This document shows, in pieces, positions 1 to 8,248 of a stretch of DNA of 64,000 nt (positions are counted from its first letter, which is position 1; every line of letters begins with the position of its first letter). The stretch covers positions 434,001-498,000 of the forward strand of contig NZ_WEGL01000008.1 in the NCBI RefSeq assembly GCF_009604455.1, read 5' to 3'. The translations under genes and the position numbers were made by a program. Below the pieces are notes generated by a model. That model was not told the DNA's origin. It did not search any database and was given only the letters and a program-made list of their open reading frames with translations. Origin of the DNA: Streptomyces sp. RB17. Lineage in GTDB: Bacteria; Actinomycetota; Actinomycetes; Streptomycetales; Streptomycetaceae.

Positions 1-623
1 CCGGCACCCTGGAGATCGGCGAACAGGGCTCGCGCTGCGGCGCCCCGCTGACCGTCCTGGTCGAGTCCTCCGTCCCCGCGCCCCGGATGATCGTCTTCGG
101 CGCGATCGACTTCGCCTCCGCGCTGGCCCGCGTCGGCAAGTTCCTCGGCTACCACGTCACGGTGTGCGACGCCCGCCCGGTGTTCGCCACCCGCACCCGC
201 TTCCCCGAGGCCGACGAGATCGTCGTCGAGTGGCCCCACCGGTACCTGGAGCGCACGGAGACCGACGGCCGTACGGTCCTGTGCGTCCTCACCCACGACG
301 CCAAGTTCGACGTCCCCCTGCTGAAGCTGGCCCTGCGGCTGCCGGTCGCCTACGTCGGCGCGATGGGCTCCCGCCGCACGCACCTCGACCGCAACGAGCG
401 GCTGCGCGGGGTCGGCGTCACCGAACTCGAACTGGCCCGTCTGCGCTCCCCGATCGGCCTCGACCTCGGCGCCCGTACGCCGGAGGAGACGGCCCTGTCC
501 ATCGGCGCGGAGATCGTCGCGGCCCGGCGCGGCGGCAGCGGCGTCTCGCTCACCGGCGCGCACACCCCCATCCACCGCGACATGTCCTCGGCGCCGGCCG
601 GAAGGCTCGGGTCGGTGGCCTGA
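1..623 (+). CDS. XdhC/CoxI family protein, 3' part
   Basis: Cut by the left window edge; the reading frame is open from base 3, so the Met at 87 is internal. The visible 206 residues include a Rossmann-like segment (MIVFGAIDFASALARVGKFL) and the tail TPEETALSIGAEIVAARRGG, both typical of the XdhC C-terminal domain. XdhC proteins handle the molybdenum cofactor and insert it into xanthine dehydrogenase-type hydroxylases in the cytoplasm. The link to xanthine oxidation fits the uricase cluster 35 kb to the right, but the hydroxylase subunits are not in the window. The family's N-terminal Cys-containing domain is also outside, so catalytic details cannot be checked. Confidence 0.85.
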   Translation, partial: GTLEIGEQGSRCGAPLTVLVESSVPAPRMIVFGAIDFASALARVGKFLGYHVTVCDARPVFATRTRFPEADEIVVEWPHRYLERTETDGRTVLCVLTHDAKFDVPLLKLALRLPVAYVGAMGSRRTHLDRNERLRGVGVTELELARLRSPIGLDLGARTPEETALSIGAEIVAARRGGSGVSLTGAHTPIHRDMSSAPAGRLGSVA

Positions 624-635
624 GGGCGCGCCGGC

Positions 636-1076
636 TCACGCCCGCCTGAGCAACCGGTTCACCGCTCGTCCGAACACATAACGCGCCGTGCCCTCCAGGA
701 CGCCGTCGAGGGCACGCGGCAGGAAGCGCACCCGCAGTTCCTCCTGCCACACCACCCGGCTGCGGCCCCCGGGCCCCGGCAGGACCTCGATCTCCGCCCA
801 GCCCCGCACCGCCCGGCCGCGCTTCTCCAGGCGGCACAGCCCGCCCTCGCCGTCGGCGGGCGGGCGCCAGACCGTGACCTCCATGACGTCGTCGAGGGCC
901 AGCGGACCGAGGCCGGTACGGGCCACGAACCGCGTGCCCACGCCCGTGGGGCCGTCGGTGAGCACCCGGATCCGGGTCAGCGGGACCGCGTCGGCGTGGC
1001 GGGGCCAGTGGGTCAGCCTGCGCCACGCCTCATCGAGGGGGAGCGGGGCCGTACGGGCGAAGGTGAAGATCGGCAC
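636..1076 (-). CDS. SRPBCC (START-like) family protein
   Basis: 146 residues with the pattern of polyketide-cyclase/START-like small proteins. It opens with a short beta strand and a helix containing DEAWRRLTHWPRHADAVPLT. Alternating strands follow (VGTRFVARTGLGPLALDDVMEV), and it ends in a long amphipathic C-terminal helix (GTARYVFGRAVNRLLRR). Members bind hydrophobic ligands in a central cavity; the ligand here cannot be told. The gene ends 13 bp from the XdhC gene (convergent) and lies 16 bp downstream of the deacetylase on the same strand, so it may be read from that promoter. The ATG at 1076 gives the normal family length. Confidence 0.75.
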   Translation of the reverse strand: MPIFTFARTAPLPLDEAWRRLTHWPRHADAVPLTRIRVLTDGPTGVGTRFVARTGLGPLALDDVMEVTVWRPPADGEGGLCRLEKRGRAVRGWAEIEVLPGPGGRSRVVWQEELRVRFLPRALDGVLEGTARYVFGRAVNRLLRRA

Positions 1077-1092
1077 GGCACGATCGTAGGGG

Positions 1093-1911
1093 TCAGGGCC
1101 GGTAGACCCGGCCCGGTTCCGCCTTGCCGGGTGCCAGCAGCTGAGGCACCGTCACGAAAACGTATCCGCGTGCTTTCAGTGCGTCGATGATGCCGGGTAC
1201 GGCGGGCACGGTGCCCGGGTAGATGTCGTGCAGCAGGATGATTCCGTCCCGGGACGCCTGGTCGAGGACGCGCTTGGTGATGAGGTCGGAGTCGTTCGTC
1301 GTGTAGTCCTTGGCGGTCACGCTCCACAGCACCTCCGCCAGGCCCATCTCCTTGCAGATCTTGTGCACATCGCTGTCCGTACGGCCCTGCGGCGGGCGCA
1401 TCAGCGTGGGCTTGCGCCCGGTGAGCCGCTCGATCGCGTCGTCCGGCCGCTCGAGTTCCTCGCGTATCTGCGCGTCCGATATCCGGGTCAGGATCTTGTG
1501 GTCCCAGGTGTGGCTCGCGACCTCGTGGCCCTCGGCGGCCATCCGCTTGACCAGCTGCGGGTACTTCTCGATGTGGTTCTTGCCGAGCAGGAAGAAGGTC
1601 GCCGGGACCTTCTTCTCCTTGAGGATGTCGAGCAGCCGCGCCGAGTTCTCGCTGGGCCCCGCGTCGAAGGTGAGCGCGATGCACTTGGTTTCGCGGCAGT
1701 CGACGGTGCCGATCCTCGCCGGGGCACCGTGCGCCGCCCGGGCCCGCACGCTGCTCGGTGCGGTGGTGTCGACCTTGGCGCAGCCGGACAGCGCGAGCGC
1801 CAGGGCGAGGGCGGCGGAGGCGAGCGCGGCCGGACGCAACCTCCGGGCGGTCTCGCGCATCTTTCCGGTCGCGTGCTGCCGCGTCGGGATCTTGTCGGTC
1901 GAATGAGGCAT
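1093..1911 (-). CDS. Lipoprotein polysaccharide deacetylase (NodB domain)
   Basis: 272 residues from the ATG at 1911. A Met five codons earlier (1926) is in frame but lies inside a palindrome, so 1911 is preferred. The N-terminus has a basic stretch, a hydrophobic segment and a lipobox (ALALSGC), which predicts a membrane-anchored lipoprotein. The NodB homology domain runs from about residue 65 to the end. Motif 1 reads TFDAGPS, with Ala in place of the second Asp of TFDDGP, a variant I recall from actinobacterial homologues. Motif 2 is SHTWDH, and RPPQGR and LLHDI mark the later motifs. Known members remove acetyl groups from cell-wall glycans or chitin oligomers with a bound metal. The 19-bp palindrome just upstream suggests repressor control. 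Confidence 0.85.
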   Translation of the reverse strand: MPHSTDKIPTRQHATGKMRETARRLRPAALASAALALALALSGCAKVDTTAPSSVRARAAHGAPARIGTVDCRETKCIALTFDAGPSENSARLLDILKEKKVPATFFLLGKNHIEKYPQLVKRMAAEGHEVASHTWDHKILTRISDAQIREELERPDDAIERLTGRKPTLMRPPQGRTDSDVHKICKEMGLAEVLWSVTAKDYTTNDSDLITKRVLDQASRDGIILLHDIYPGTVPAVPGIIDALKARGYVFVTVPQLLAPGKAEPGRVYRP

Positions 1912-1918
1912 GCGGTGA

Positions 1919-1937
1919 CTATACACTCAGTGTATAG
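1919..1937. promoter_or_regulatory. Perfect 19-bp palindrome, probable operator
   Basis: CTATACACT-C-AGTGTATAG has two 9-bp arms around one base. On the minus strand its TATAGT edge looks like a -10 element that would place the transcript start almost at the deacetylase ATG (1911), so binding here would block transcription. No cognate regulator lies next to it. Confidence 0.6.
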
Positions 1938-2013
1938 GGCGTGAGTTCGAATATCTCGGATACGGCCGGCCGGTAGCACCATGGAAGGAGGGGCACCGCG
2001 GAGGAGGACGGCC

Positions 2014-2655
2014 ATGCGCTTCCGGAACCGTGCCGAAGCCGGACGGGAACTCGCCGGACTACTGAGCGACCTGCGTGACCAGGGCGCCCTCGTCGATCCC
2101 CTCGTGCTCGCCCTGCCACGCGGCGGCATCGCCGTCGCGGAGCCCATCGCCGACGCCCTCGGCGCCCCGCTCGACGTGCTCGTCGTCCGCAAGATCGGCG
2201 CCCCGCACCACCAGGAGTTCGCCGTCGGCGCGCTGGTCGGCGACGACCCGCCGCTCTTCAACACCGGGTCCCTGGACCGGCTCGGCCTGACCGAGGAATC
2301 CATGGCCCCGGTGGTGGAACGGGAGCGGCAGGAACTGCGCCGCCGCGAACAGCGCTACCGCGGCGACCGTCCGGCCCCGGACCCGGCGGGCCGCACGGTG
2401 ATCGTGGTCGACGACGGACTGGCCACCGGCGCCACCGCCCGCGCGGCCCTGCGCCACGTCCGGCGCCGTCGCCCCGCCCACCTCGTCCTCGCCGTCCCCG
2501 TCGGCGCCCCGGACTCCCTGGACCACCTCGCCGGCGAGGCCGACACGATCCTGTGTCCGTACCGTCCGGCCGGGTTCACTGCGGTGGGGCAGTGGTACGA
2601 GGACTTCGAGCAACTCTCGGACACGGAGGTGCTCGCCGCCCTGCAGACGCACTGA
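2014..2655 (+). CDS. Phosphoribosyltransferase family protein
   Basis: 213 residues from the ATG at 2014, which has GGAGGA a few bases upstream. An in-frame ATG at 1981 has no such site. The PRPP-binding loop is visible as VIVVDDGLATGATARAAL near residue 130, with the paired Asp residues and the TGAT loop of type I phosphoribosyltransferases. The N-terminal half (ALPRGGIAVAEPIADALGAP, then VVRKIGAP) matches the stand-alone PRT proteins common in actinobacteria, which often lie beside stress or nucleotide genes. The base substrate cannot be assigned. It is divergent from the deacetylase, and its downstream side is a repeat array. Confidence 0.85.
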   Translation: MRFRNRAEAGRELAGLLSDLRDQGALVDPLVLALPRGGIAVAEPIADALGAPLDVLVVRKIGAPHHQEFAVGALVGDDPPLFNTGSLDRLGLTEESMAPVVERERQELRRREQRYRGDRPAPDPAGRTVIVVDDGLATGATARAALRHVRRRRPAHLVLAVPVGAPDSLDHLAGEADTILCPYRPAGFTAVGQWYEDFEQLSDTEVLAALQTH

Positions 2656-2834
2656 CGGGTGAGCGCCGCGGGGGTGTCTCGCCGGGGTCGGCTGCGGCGT
2701 CGTCCCGATGCGGCGCGCCCAGGCGGAGCCGCACACCGGAGCCCCCCGGGGCGGCCGACCAGCCGGGCCGGTCAGCGCGCGCGCCCAGCGCCCGACCCGG
2801 CTCCCCTCGGTGTACGACGAACCGCTGTGAGAGG

Positions 2835-3258
2835 CGCGGGCGACGGGAGCAGGTGCCGGTGCCGCCGGGGTCGGTGGACGGGTCGCCGCCGTCGGTGTGT
2901 GCCTGCGTCGCAGGGAGCGTCGCGGGCGACGGGAGCAGGTACTGGTGGTGCTGGGGCGGCGGACGGTTGCTGACGTAGGTCTGTGACTGCGCGGCCGGAC
3001 GTGCCGCGGGCGACCGAACCAGTTGCCGGCGCCGCCGGGCTGGTGGACGGGGCGCTGTCGCAGGTGTCTTCCTGCGTCATAGGGAGCGCCGCGCGCGGCG
3101 GGAGCAGGTGCCGGTGCCGCTGGGTGGGCGGACGGTTGCTGGCCGTGGGTCTGTGACTGGGTCGCGGGACGTGTCACAGGCGATCGGACCAGGCGCCGAC
3201 GCCGCTGGGTTCGCGGACGGTCGGTGCCGCTGGGGTGTGTCTGCCGCAGGATGCGCCG
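2835..3258. repeat. Imperfect ~85-bp tandem repeats, five copies
   Basis: Units begin near 2835, 2921, 3005, 3090 and 3175 (spacings 86, 84, 85, 85). Each starts with a form of CGCGGGCGACGGGAGCAGGT followed by GCCGCTGGG and GGACGG. Copies 1 and 3 share an ending (TGCGTC..AGGGAGCG), while copies 2 and 4 share another (GGACGGTTGCTG..GGTCTGTGACTG), so the larger unit is about 170 bp. The period is not a multiple of three, and the array lies between two convergent gene ends, so it is not coding. Bases 2656-2834 just before it hold no supported gene. Confidence 0.8.
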
Positions 3259-3285
3259 GTGTACCGAACTCCGGGAGCCGGACTG

Positions 3286-4134
3286 TCAGTTCGTGAAACC
3301 TCGCCACGGCAGCGTCAGCGTCCTGCCCTGGGTGCGGCCCGCCTCGGCAGCAGGGCCGCGGGTGGCGGGGTCCAGGGGGTTGGAGCCGATCGCCGCCACC
3401 GACGCCTCGTCGGGAGCCAGGACGACCACCTCGGCGCCCCCGTCGCGCAGTTCCTCCACCGACCGCTCCAGCGGGTGTTCGCTGGGGAACGGCTCGGCGG
3501 CGCCGAGCGGCACGACCACCAGCACCCGGCCCGCACCTGCGGCGAGGTCGGCGTTGGCGATGGAGCGCACCCCGCCGTCGACGTACCGGCGCGCGCCGAT
3601 CGTCACCGGCGGCCACACGCCCGGCACGGCACAGCTCGCCGCGACGGCGTCCACCAGCGGGACGCCCGACGCCCGCTCGAAGACGACCGGCTCCCCGCTC
3701 TCCGCGTCGACCGCGACGACCTTCAACGCGCGCTCCGGCCAGCCGTGCGACGGCAGCCGTGACTCGATCACCGCGCGCCTGGCCTCCTCGGACACGGTCC
3801 GCGACCCGAGCGCCACCTCCCCGACCTTGCGCCGCAACTCCGGTACGGAGGCGCCCGAGCCCGTCGCGGCGCCGATCTCCGCCGCGAACGTCTCCAGATC
3901 CATCTCGGCCATGATCTCGGCGGCCTGCAACGCCGGGTCCACCTGCCGGGCGTACAGCTCCTGAAGACTCAGCCCGCTGCCCACCTGCGCGGCCACGGTG
4001 GACCCGGCGGAGGTCCCCACCAGCAGACCGGCCCCGCTGACGTCCTGCCCGGCCTCCGCGAGCCCCACGAGCAGCCCGGTCATCCAGGCGATACCGCCCA
4101 CCCCACCGCCGCCCAGCACCAGTGCCTCGGTCAT
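3286..4134 (-). CDS. Patatin-like phospholipase family protein
   Basis: 282 residues. The N-terminus carries the glycine-rich oxyanion loop (LVLGGGGVGGIAWMTGLL). The nucleophile elbow is GTSAGS at about residues 40-45, and the catalytic Asp motif is YVDGGVRSIANADLA, near residue 188. This Ser-Asp dyad is the full patatin signature, so the enzyme should hydrolyse lipid acyl esters. No signal peptide is seen, which implies a cytoplasmic or membrane-surface role. Patatins occur both as housekeeping lipases and as effectors in anti-phage systems. This one sits just outside the conflict island and diverges from its first gene across 202 bp, so a link is possible but unproven. Confidence 0.88.
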   Translation of the reverse strand: MTEALVLGGGGVGGIAWMTGLLVGLAEAGQDVSGAGLLVGTSAGSTVAAQVGSGLSLQELYARQVDPALQAAEIMAEMDLETFAAEIGAATGSGASVPELRRKVGEVALGSRTVSEEARRAVIESRLPSHGWPERALKVVAVDAESGEPVVFERASGVPLVDAVAASCAVPGVWPPVTIGARRYVDGGVRSIANADLAAGAGRVLVVVPLGAAEPFPSEHPLERSVEELRDGGAEVVVLAPDEASVAAIGSNPLDPATRGPAAEAGRTQGRTLTLPWRGFTN

Positions 4135-4336
4135 CTCAACTCCTCGATGGTCGGTGATCCTTCCGTAATGACGCCGCTCGCCGCGCGGTCATTCCCGTCA
4201 GCCCGCAGGTTCCGCCGGTCCCGGCGGTCCCGGCGGACCCTGGCCGGTCCGCGAGGGGCATGGAACACTGGCCTGTGCGTACGCCGCCGTGCCGTGCGGC
4301 ACCCGTGCGCGTACCCGGCGGCCCAAGGAGGCGTAT

Positions 4337-5935
4337 GTGTCCCCGGTCCCCGAACCCTCGGAACTCGCCGACCGGTTGGGCCACGAAACCGCTCAAGCCC
4401 TGCTCGACTGGGCCGAGTTGAACGATCAGACCGTGCACCTGTTCCAGCCGTCCTGGCTGCCGCCGGGCAAGGGGCACACCGGAGCCGTGCTGGCGGCGCT
4501 GGCGGTGGCCCCGCCGCCCAGGGTCGCCATCCTGAAGGTGCTGCCCGAGGGACCGCACCGGACGGAACCCGCCCGGCACGCAAGGGTGTTGCGGACCTCA
4601 CCCCGCACGTTCGCGGCCGACCATCTCGTCGAGCAGGCCTTCGAGCCCTTCCCCCTCAAGAGCGGGGGAGCCCTGATGTTCCAGTCCGTCGCCGGCGACG
4701 GACTGCGCGACGCGCTGCCCCTCGGCGCCCTGGAGGGCGAGACGTTCACCCGCACGTGCGCGCACGTGGTGCGGGGACTGCTCACCGAGTGGAACACGGC
4801 CGATGTGACACCGCGTCGGATGCGGGCCTCCGCCTTCGTGCGCGGGGAGGTCGATCCCGAGGGAGGCGGACTGCGCTCGCTGGAGGCGTCCCGGCGTCGC
4901 GCCGGGCCGGCCGGGTCCACCGAGCCCTGGTTCGACGCCGGAGGCCGACGGCTGCCCAATCCCTATCTCCTGGTCTTCGGCGGGCACTCGGACCTGCCGG
5001 ACCCCGAGGTGCCGGTCCTCACCGGACTCACCCACGGGGATCTGCACGTCGACAACGTCATCGTCCCGGTGCGGCGCGGCACCGTCCTGGAGCAGGCGTA
5101 CCGGCTGATCGACCTCGGCGGCTTCCGCGCCGACGGGGCGCTGACGTGCGACGTCGTGATGCTGCTGCTGTCGGCGCTCGCGCCGTTCGTCGCGGGGGCG
5201 TTGCCGGCCCGGCAGGAGCAGGCGCTGCTCGACCACGTCGTCGCACCGCGGCACGAGCTTGCCGACCGGCTTCCCGCCGAGGTGGTGCGGCGCGTCGACT
5301 GCGTGCGGGACACCGCCGCCGACCTGATGGCGGGGTGGCGGGAGCCGTGGACGGACCAGTTCCTGCTGTCCGTCGTCGCCGGCGCCCTCACCTGCACCAC
5401 CTTCTCGGGACTCGGCGCCCGCGCCCGGAACTGGTACCTGCTGCTGGCCGCTCATGCCTACGGGGCCGTCCTGGAGCCCCGCCCGGCCGCCCCGCCCGTG
5501 CTCGCCCTCCCCGTCCCGCGGGCGCACGAGCCCTCGCCGCCCGCACCGATGGGACCGCCGATTCCCGCCACATCCGACCACCCGCCCGGCCCGCCGACGC
5601 GGTACGGCGGGGCGGATGAGCAGACGGACCCGCGGGAGGCGCTGGTGGAGGCCCTCGAAGCGCTGCAGGTGATGACCGACAAGGAGTCCCGTGAGGCCGT
5701 CCTGCGCCGTCTGCCCAGGACGCTGAGGGTGAGCATCCCGAGATCCAGCACTCTGCGGGTGGAGGTCCTGGGGCTCGTCGACACCTGCGCCGAGTTTCCC
5801 GACGGCCTGCGCCAACTGCGGGACGCGATACGGAAGGTGGACCCCGGAAGCCGACAACGCGACGTGGTTTTCGGCCTTTTGGAGGCAATGCCGGAGTTCG
5901 GCCCCCTGACGGACGGCGGACCGGGCGAGCGCTGA
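4337..5935 (+). CDS. Phosphotransferase-fold protein with C-terminal effector-associated domain
   Basis: 532 residues from the GTG at 4337, preceded by AAGGAGG with a 5-base gap; the upstream Met at 4289 lacks a site. Residues 40-380 look like an aminoglycoside-phosphotransferase/kinase fold. VAILK is the likely ATP-binding Lys near 67, THGDLHVDN at 232-240 is the catalytic loop, and LIDLGG at 257-262 is the metal-binding Asp. A Pro-rich linker (380-425) leads to a helical module at about 431-525. Its pattern of a REALVEALEAL-like opening, SREAVLRRLP and LVDTC..FPDGLRQL matches effector-associated domain 2, known from NTP-dependent conflict systems as an adaptor that pairs with the same domain in a partner. 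The VMAP protein at 13814-15430 begins with a similar module. The substrate is unknown. Confidence 0.7.
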   Translation: MSPVPEPSELADRLGHETAQALLDWAELNDQTVHLFQPSWLPPGKGHTGAVLAALAVAPPPRVAILKVLPEGPHRTEPARHARVLRTSPRTFAADHLVEQAFEPFPLKSGGALMFQSVAGDGLRDALPLGALEGETFTRTCAHVVRGLLTEWNTADVTPRRMRASAFVRGEVDPEGGGLRSLEASRRRAGPAGSTEPWFDAGGRRLPNPYLLVFGGHSDLPDPEVPVLTGLTHGDLHVDNVIVPVRRGTVLEQAYRLIDLGGFRADGALTCDVVMLLLSALAPFVAGALPARQEQALLDHVVAPRHELADRLPAEVVRRVDCVRDTAADLMAGWREPWTDQFLLSVVAGALTCTTFSGLGARARNWYLLLAAHAYGAVLEPRPAAPPVLALPVPRAHEPSPPAPMGPPIPATSDHPPGPPTRYGGADEQTDPREALVEALEALQVMTDKESREAVLRRLPRTLRVSIPRSSTLRVEVLGLVDTCAEFPDGLRQLRDAIRKVDPGSRQRDVVFGLLEAMPEFGPLTDGGPGER

Positions 5936-6031
5936 TTTCCCGCCTCGGGGTTTCCGGATATGGGTCGCGGGGACATCATGAAATGACAGGGGAAAGGGCC
6001 GAACGCCGGGGGACGGGGAGGGCCGCACAGG

Positions 6032-6211
6032 ATGGACCAGGCTGGGGCGATCATCGAGTCGGAGCTGCCCGATCTGTCACAGCTCGCGTTGGAGGACGTA
6101 CCGGCGTACCGGAACGGCCGCGAGTGGCAGACGGCGGAGCGACGGCTTCTGACGGAGTTCGGCAACCCCTCCGTCTTCGCAGGCGATCCCAAGAGCAGTT
6201 TCACGGTCTGA
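6032..6211 (+). CDS. 59-residue peptide, possible FxsA-like precursor
   Basis: A small frame with the ATG at 6032 behind GGGGAGG (6014-6020), ending in TGA at 6209-6211, in the same frame as the next gene and 36 bp before it. The first part (AIIESELPDLSQLALEDVPA, then a helix with AERRLL) resembles the N-terminal half of FxSxx-COOH peptides, which accompany radical SAM and TPR genes in actinobacteria. The C-terminus, VFAGDPKSSFTV, lacks the exact FxSxx ending. Position and pattern suggest a ribosomally made peptide modified by the adjacent HExxH protein; this is inference. The coding frame itself is well supported by its ribosome site and tight spacing. Confidence 0.5.
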   Translation: MDQAGAIIESELPDLSQLALEDVPAYRNGREWQTAERRLLTEFGNPSVFAGDPKSSFTV

Positions 6212-6247
6212 TGTCGAGGCCCCGACGGCGACCACGGAGGCTCATCG

Positions 6248-8200
6248 GTGGGTGGATCCTCTCTGTCCCCGGGGTGGTCGGCACCAGGACTCCCGCGACA
6301 CGGGCTTCCTCCCAGGCACTTCGACCTCCTGGCCGGCGGCGGGGGCGGCCGCGCGGTCATCGCCCATCTGTGGGACTCCGAGCGCAGCCACCGGCTGGTT
6401 CTGCTGGGCATGCTGACGGGCACGGCGAGCGGGCGCGCCGACGCGACGGGGCCGCTGTCCGGAATCGAGGAGGCCTGGGAACTTCTCATCGCCGCCGAAC
6501 GGCAGAGCGCCGCGATCGCCGACGACATGCTCCTGCTGCCCGAGACCGGACGCTGGCTGCGCCACTGCCTGCAGCGATTACAAAACCCGGGCCACGGCCG
6601 TGAGCCGGGCGACCCTCCGCTCTGGGCGGACGTGGGCCATCTGCATCTGCTCGCCGCCGTGGCCGCGGTGCGCACCGGGCTCCCGTTCCGGCTGAGGGTG
6701 CCCGCCCGGACCGGACGGGTCTGGTTCCCCACCCTCGGATGTGCCGTGCTCCCCGGTCCGTCCCCGGCCTGGCAGGCGGTCGAGGCCACGTTCACGTCCC
6801 ACACGCTCACCGTGGCGCAGAGCGGCCCGGTGGCCGGCGACCGGGCCGCCGTACGGATCGAGCGGCCCTTCTCACAGCCGTCCGAGCACTGGCAGATCCC
6901 CCATGTGCTCGCCCTGGACCTGCCCGACGGCCCCCGGCAGGTCGTGCTGCACGAGCTGGGTCCCTACCGGATGCGGGGCACGTCCTGGGACAGCCCGGAC
7001 CCGGCCGTCGGCCCCTCCGCGGCGCAGGCGGTGCTCCGCTGGAGCGACCTCCTGCAGCGGGCCTGGCCGCTGCTCGCCCGGGTCGATCCCAGCGGCGCCG
7101 AGGACGTCACCGCCTGCCTGCGCTCCATCGAGCCGCTGCCCGCAGCACTGCCGTTCCGCTGGCACAGCGCCACCATGGAGGACGGCATGGGCGGCATGGC
7201 GGCGTCCGAACCGGACGGGACCGAACCCGCCGCCGCGGCCCAGTTCGCCGCCGTGCTCACCCACGAGGCGCAGCACAGCAAGCTCAGCGCCCTGCTGCAC
7301 ATGTACTCGCTGCACACGCCCGACGTCACACGGCGCTTCCACGTTCCGTGGCGAGACGACCCCCGCCCCTTGAGGGGCGTTCTGCACGGGGTCTACGCCT
7401 TCACGGGCGTGGCGCGGTTCTGGCGTGGCCACCTCCTCAACGGATGCCCGGCGCAGGAGGAACCGCTGGCGGCGTTCGAGTTCGCGTTGCGCCGCCGCCA
7501 ACTCCTGCGGGTACTGCCCGTGGTGGAACCGGAGCCCGAACTGACCGCGCTGGGCCGCAGGCTGGTCGGCCGGCTGCTGGAGACCGTGCGGGAGTGGCAG
7601 GAGGAACCGGTGCTGCCGGAGCCGCTCGCGTGGGCGGAGCTGGCCGTCGACGACCAGGCGCTGAGCTGGCGGGCCCACCATCTGGTGCCCGATCCCGACC
7701 TGGTGGCCGACCTGGTGCAGGAGTGGGGCGACGGCCGGGCCGGTGCCGCGGCACCCGAGCACGCCTGGCACTGTCCGGCCCCGCGCCTGGTGCCGGACCC
7801 GGCGGCGCGTCACCTGGACGCCCGCGCCGTACTCATGCGGATGCGGCTGACGCCGGCCACGGCCGCCCGGGTACGGGCCACGGGCGCCCTCGGTGACCTC
7901 GTGCTGGGGGCCCGGCCGGCGGACGTCCATCTGCTCGACGGCCGTCTGCCGGCCGCGGAGCGCCTGTACGCCGCCGAGATCAGGTCCCACAGCGACGCCG
8001 GCCCGGCTCCGGGCACCGCGTGGGCCGGGCTGGCGTGGACACTGCGGGGGCGGCGGGACCGCATGCGGGCGGCCCGCGCCCTCGTCGCCTGTCCGGAACT
8101 GGTCCGGCACGTCTACGCGTCCATCAAGCTCAAGAGCGTGTCCGCGCCGGATCCCGTCGACGTGGCCGAGTGGCTCGGCCACACGGTGGCCCTGCCCTGA
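6248..8200 (+). CDS. HExxH-motif protein, putative peptide beta-hydroxylase type
   Basis: 650 residues from the GTG at 6248, which follows ACGGAGG at 6234-6240. The signature THEAQHSKLSALLHMYSLH places HEAQH at residues 339-343. This is the metal-binding motif of the actinobacterial HExxH family found as a stand-alone protein or as the C-terminal half of FxsB radical SAM proteins. Recent naming for this family is 2-oxoglutarate-dependent peptide beta-hydroxylase. Helical flanking regions and a Trp/Arg-rich part after residue 350 (FRVP-type segment, GVARFWRGHLLNG) also fit. No radical SAM domain is present here or nearby. The peptide gene 36 bp upstream is the natural candidate substrate, and the convergent TPR gene belongs to the same family context. 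Confidence 0.75.
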   Translation: MGGSSLSPGWSAPGLPRHGLPPRHFDLLAGGGGGRAVIAHLWDSERSHRLVLLGMLTGTASGRADATGPLSGIEEAWELLIAAERQSAAIADDMLLLPETGRWLRHCLQRLQNPGHGREPGDPPLWADVGHLHLLAAVAAVRTGLPFRLRVPARTGRVWFPTLGCAVLPGPSPAWQAVEATFTSHTLTVAQSGPVAGDRAAVRIERPFSQPSEHWQIPHVLALDLPDGPRQVVLHELGPYRMRGTSWDSPDPAVGPSAAQAVLRWSDLLQRAWPLLARVDPSGAEDVTACLRSIEPLPAALPFRWHSATMEDGMGGMAASEPDGTEPAAAAQFAAVLTHEAQHSKLSALLHMYSLHTPDVTRRFHVPWRDDPRPLRGVLHGVYAFTGVARFWRGHLLNGCPAQEEPLAAFEFALRRRQLLRVLPVVEPEPELTALGRRLVGRLLETVREWQEEPVLPEPLAWAELAVDDQALSWRAHHLVPDPDLVADLVQEWGDGRAGAAAPEHAWHCPAPRLVPDPAARHLDARAVLMRMRLTPATAARVRATGALGDLVLGARPADVHLLDGRLPAAERLYAAEIRSHSDAGPAPGTAWAGLAWTLRGRRDRMRAARALVACPELVRHVYASIKLKSVSAPDPVDVAEWLGHTVALP

Positions 8201-8248
8201 GCACACACCGCGGTGCGGCCGGGGTGCTGTGCCGTGCGCCCCGGGGGC

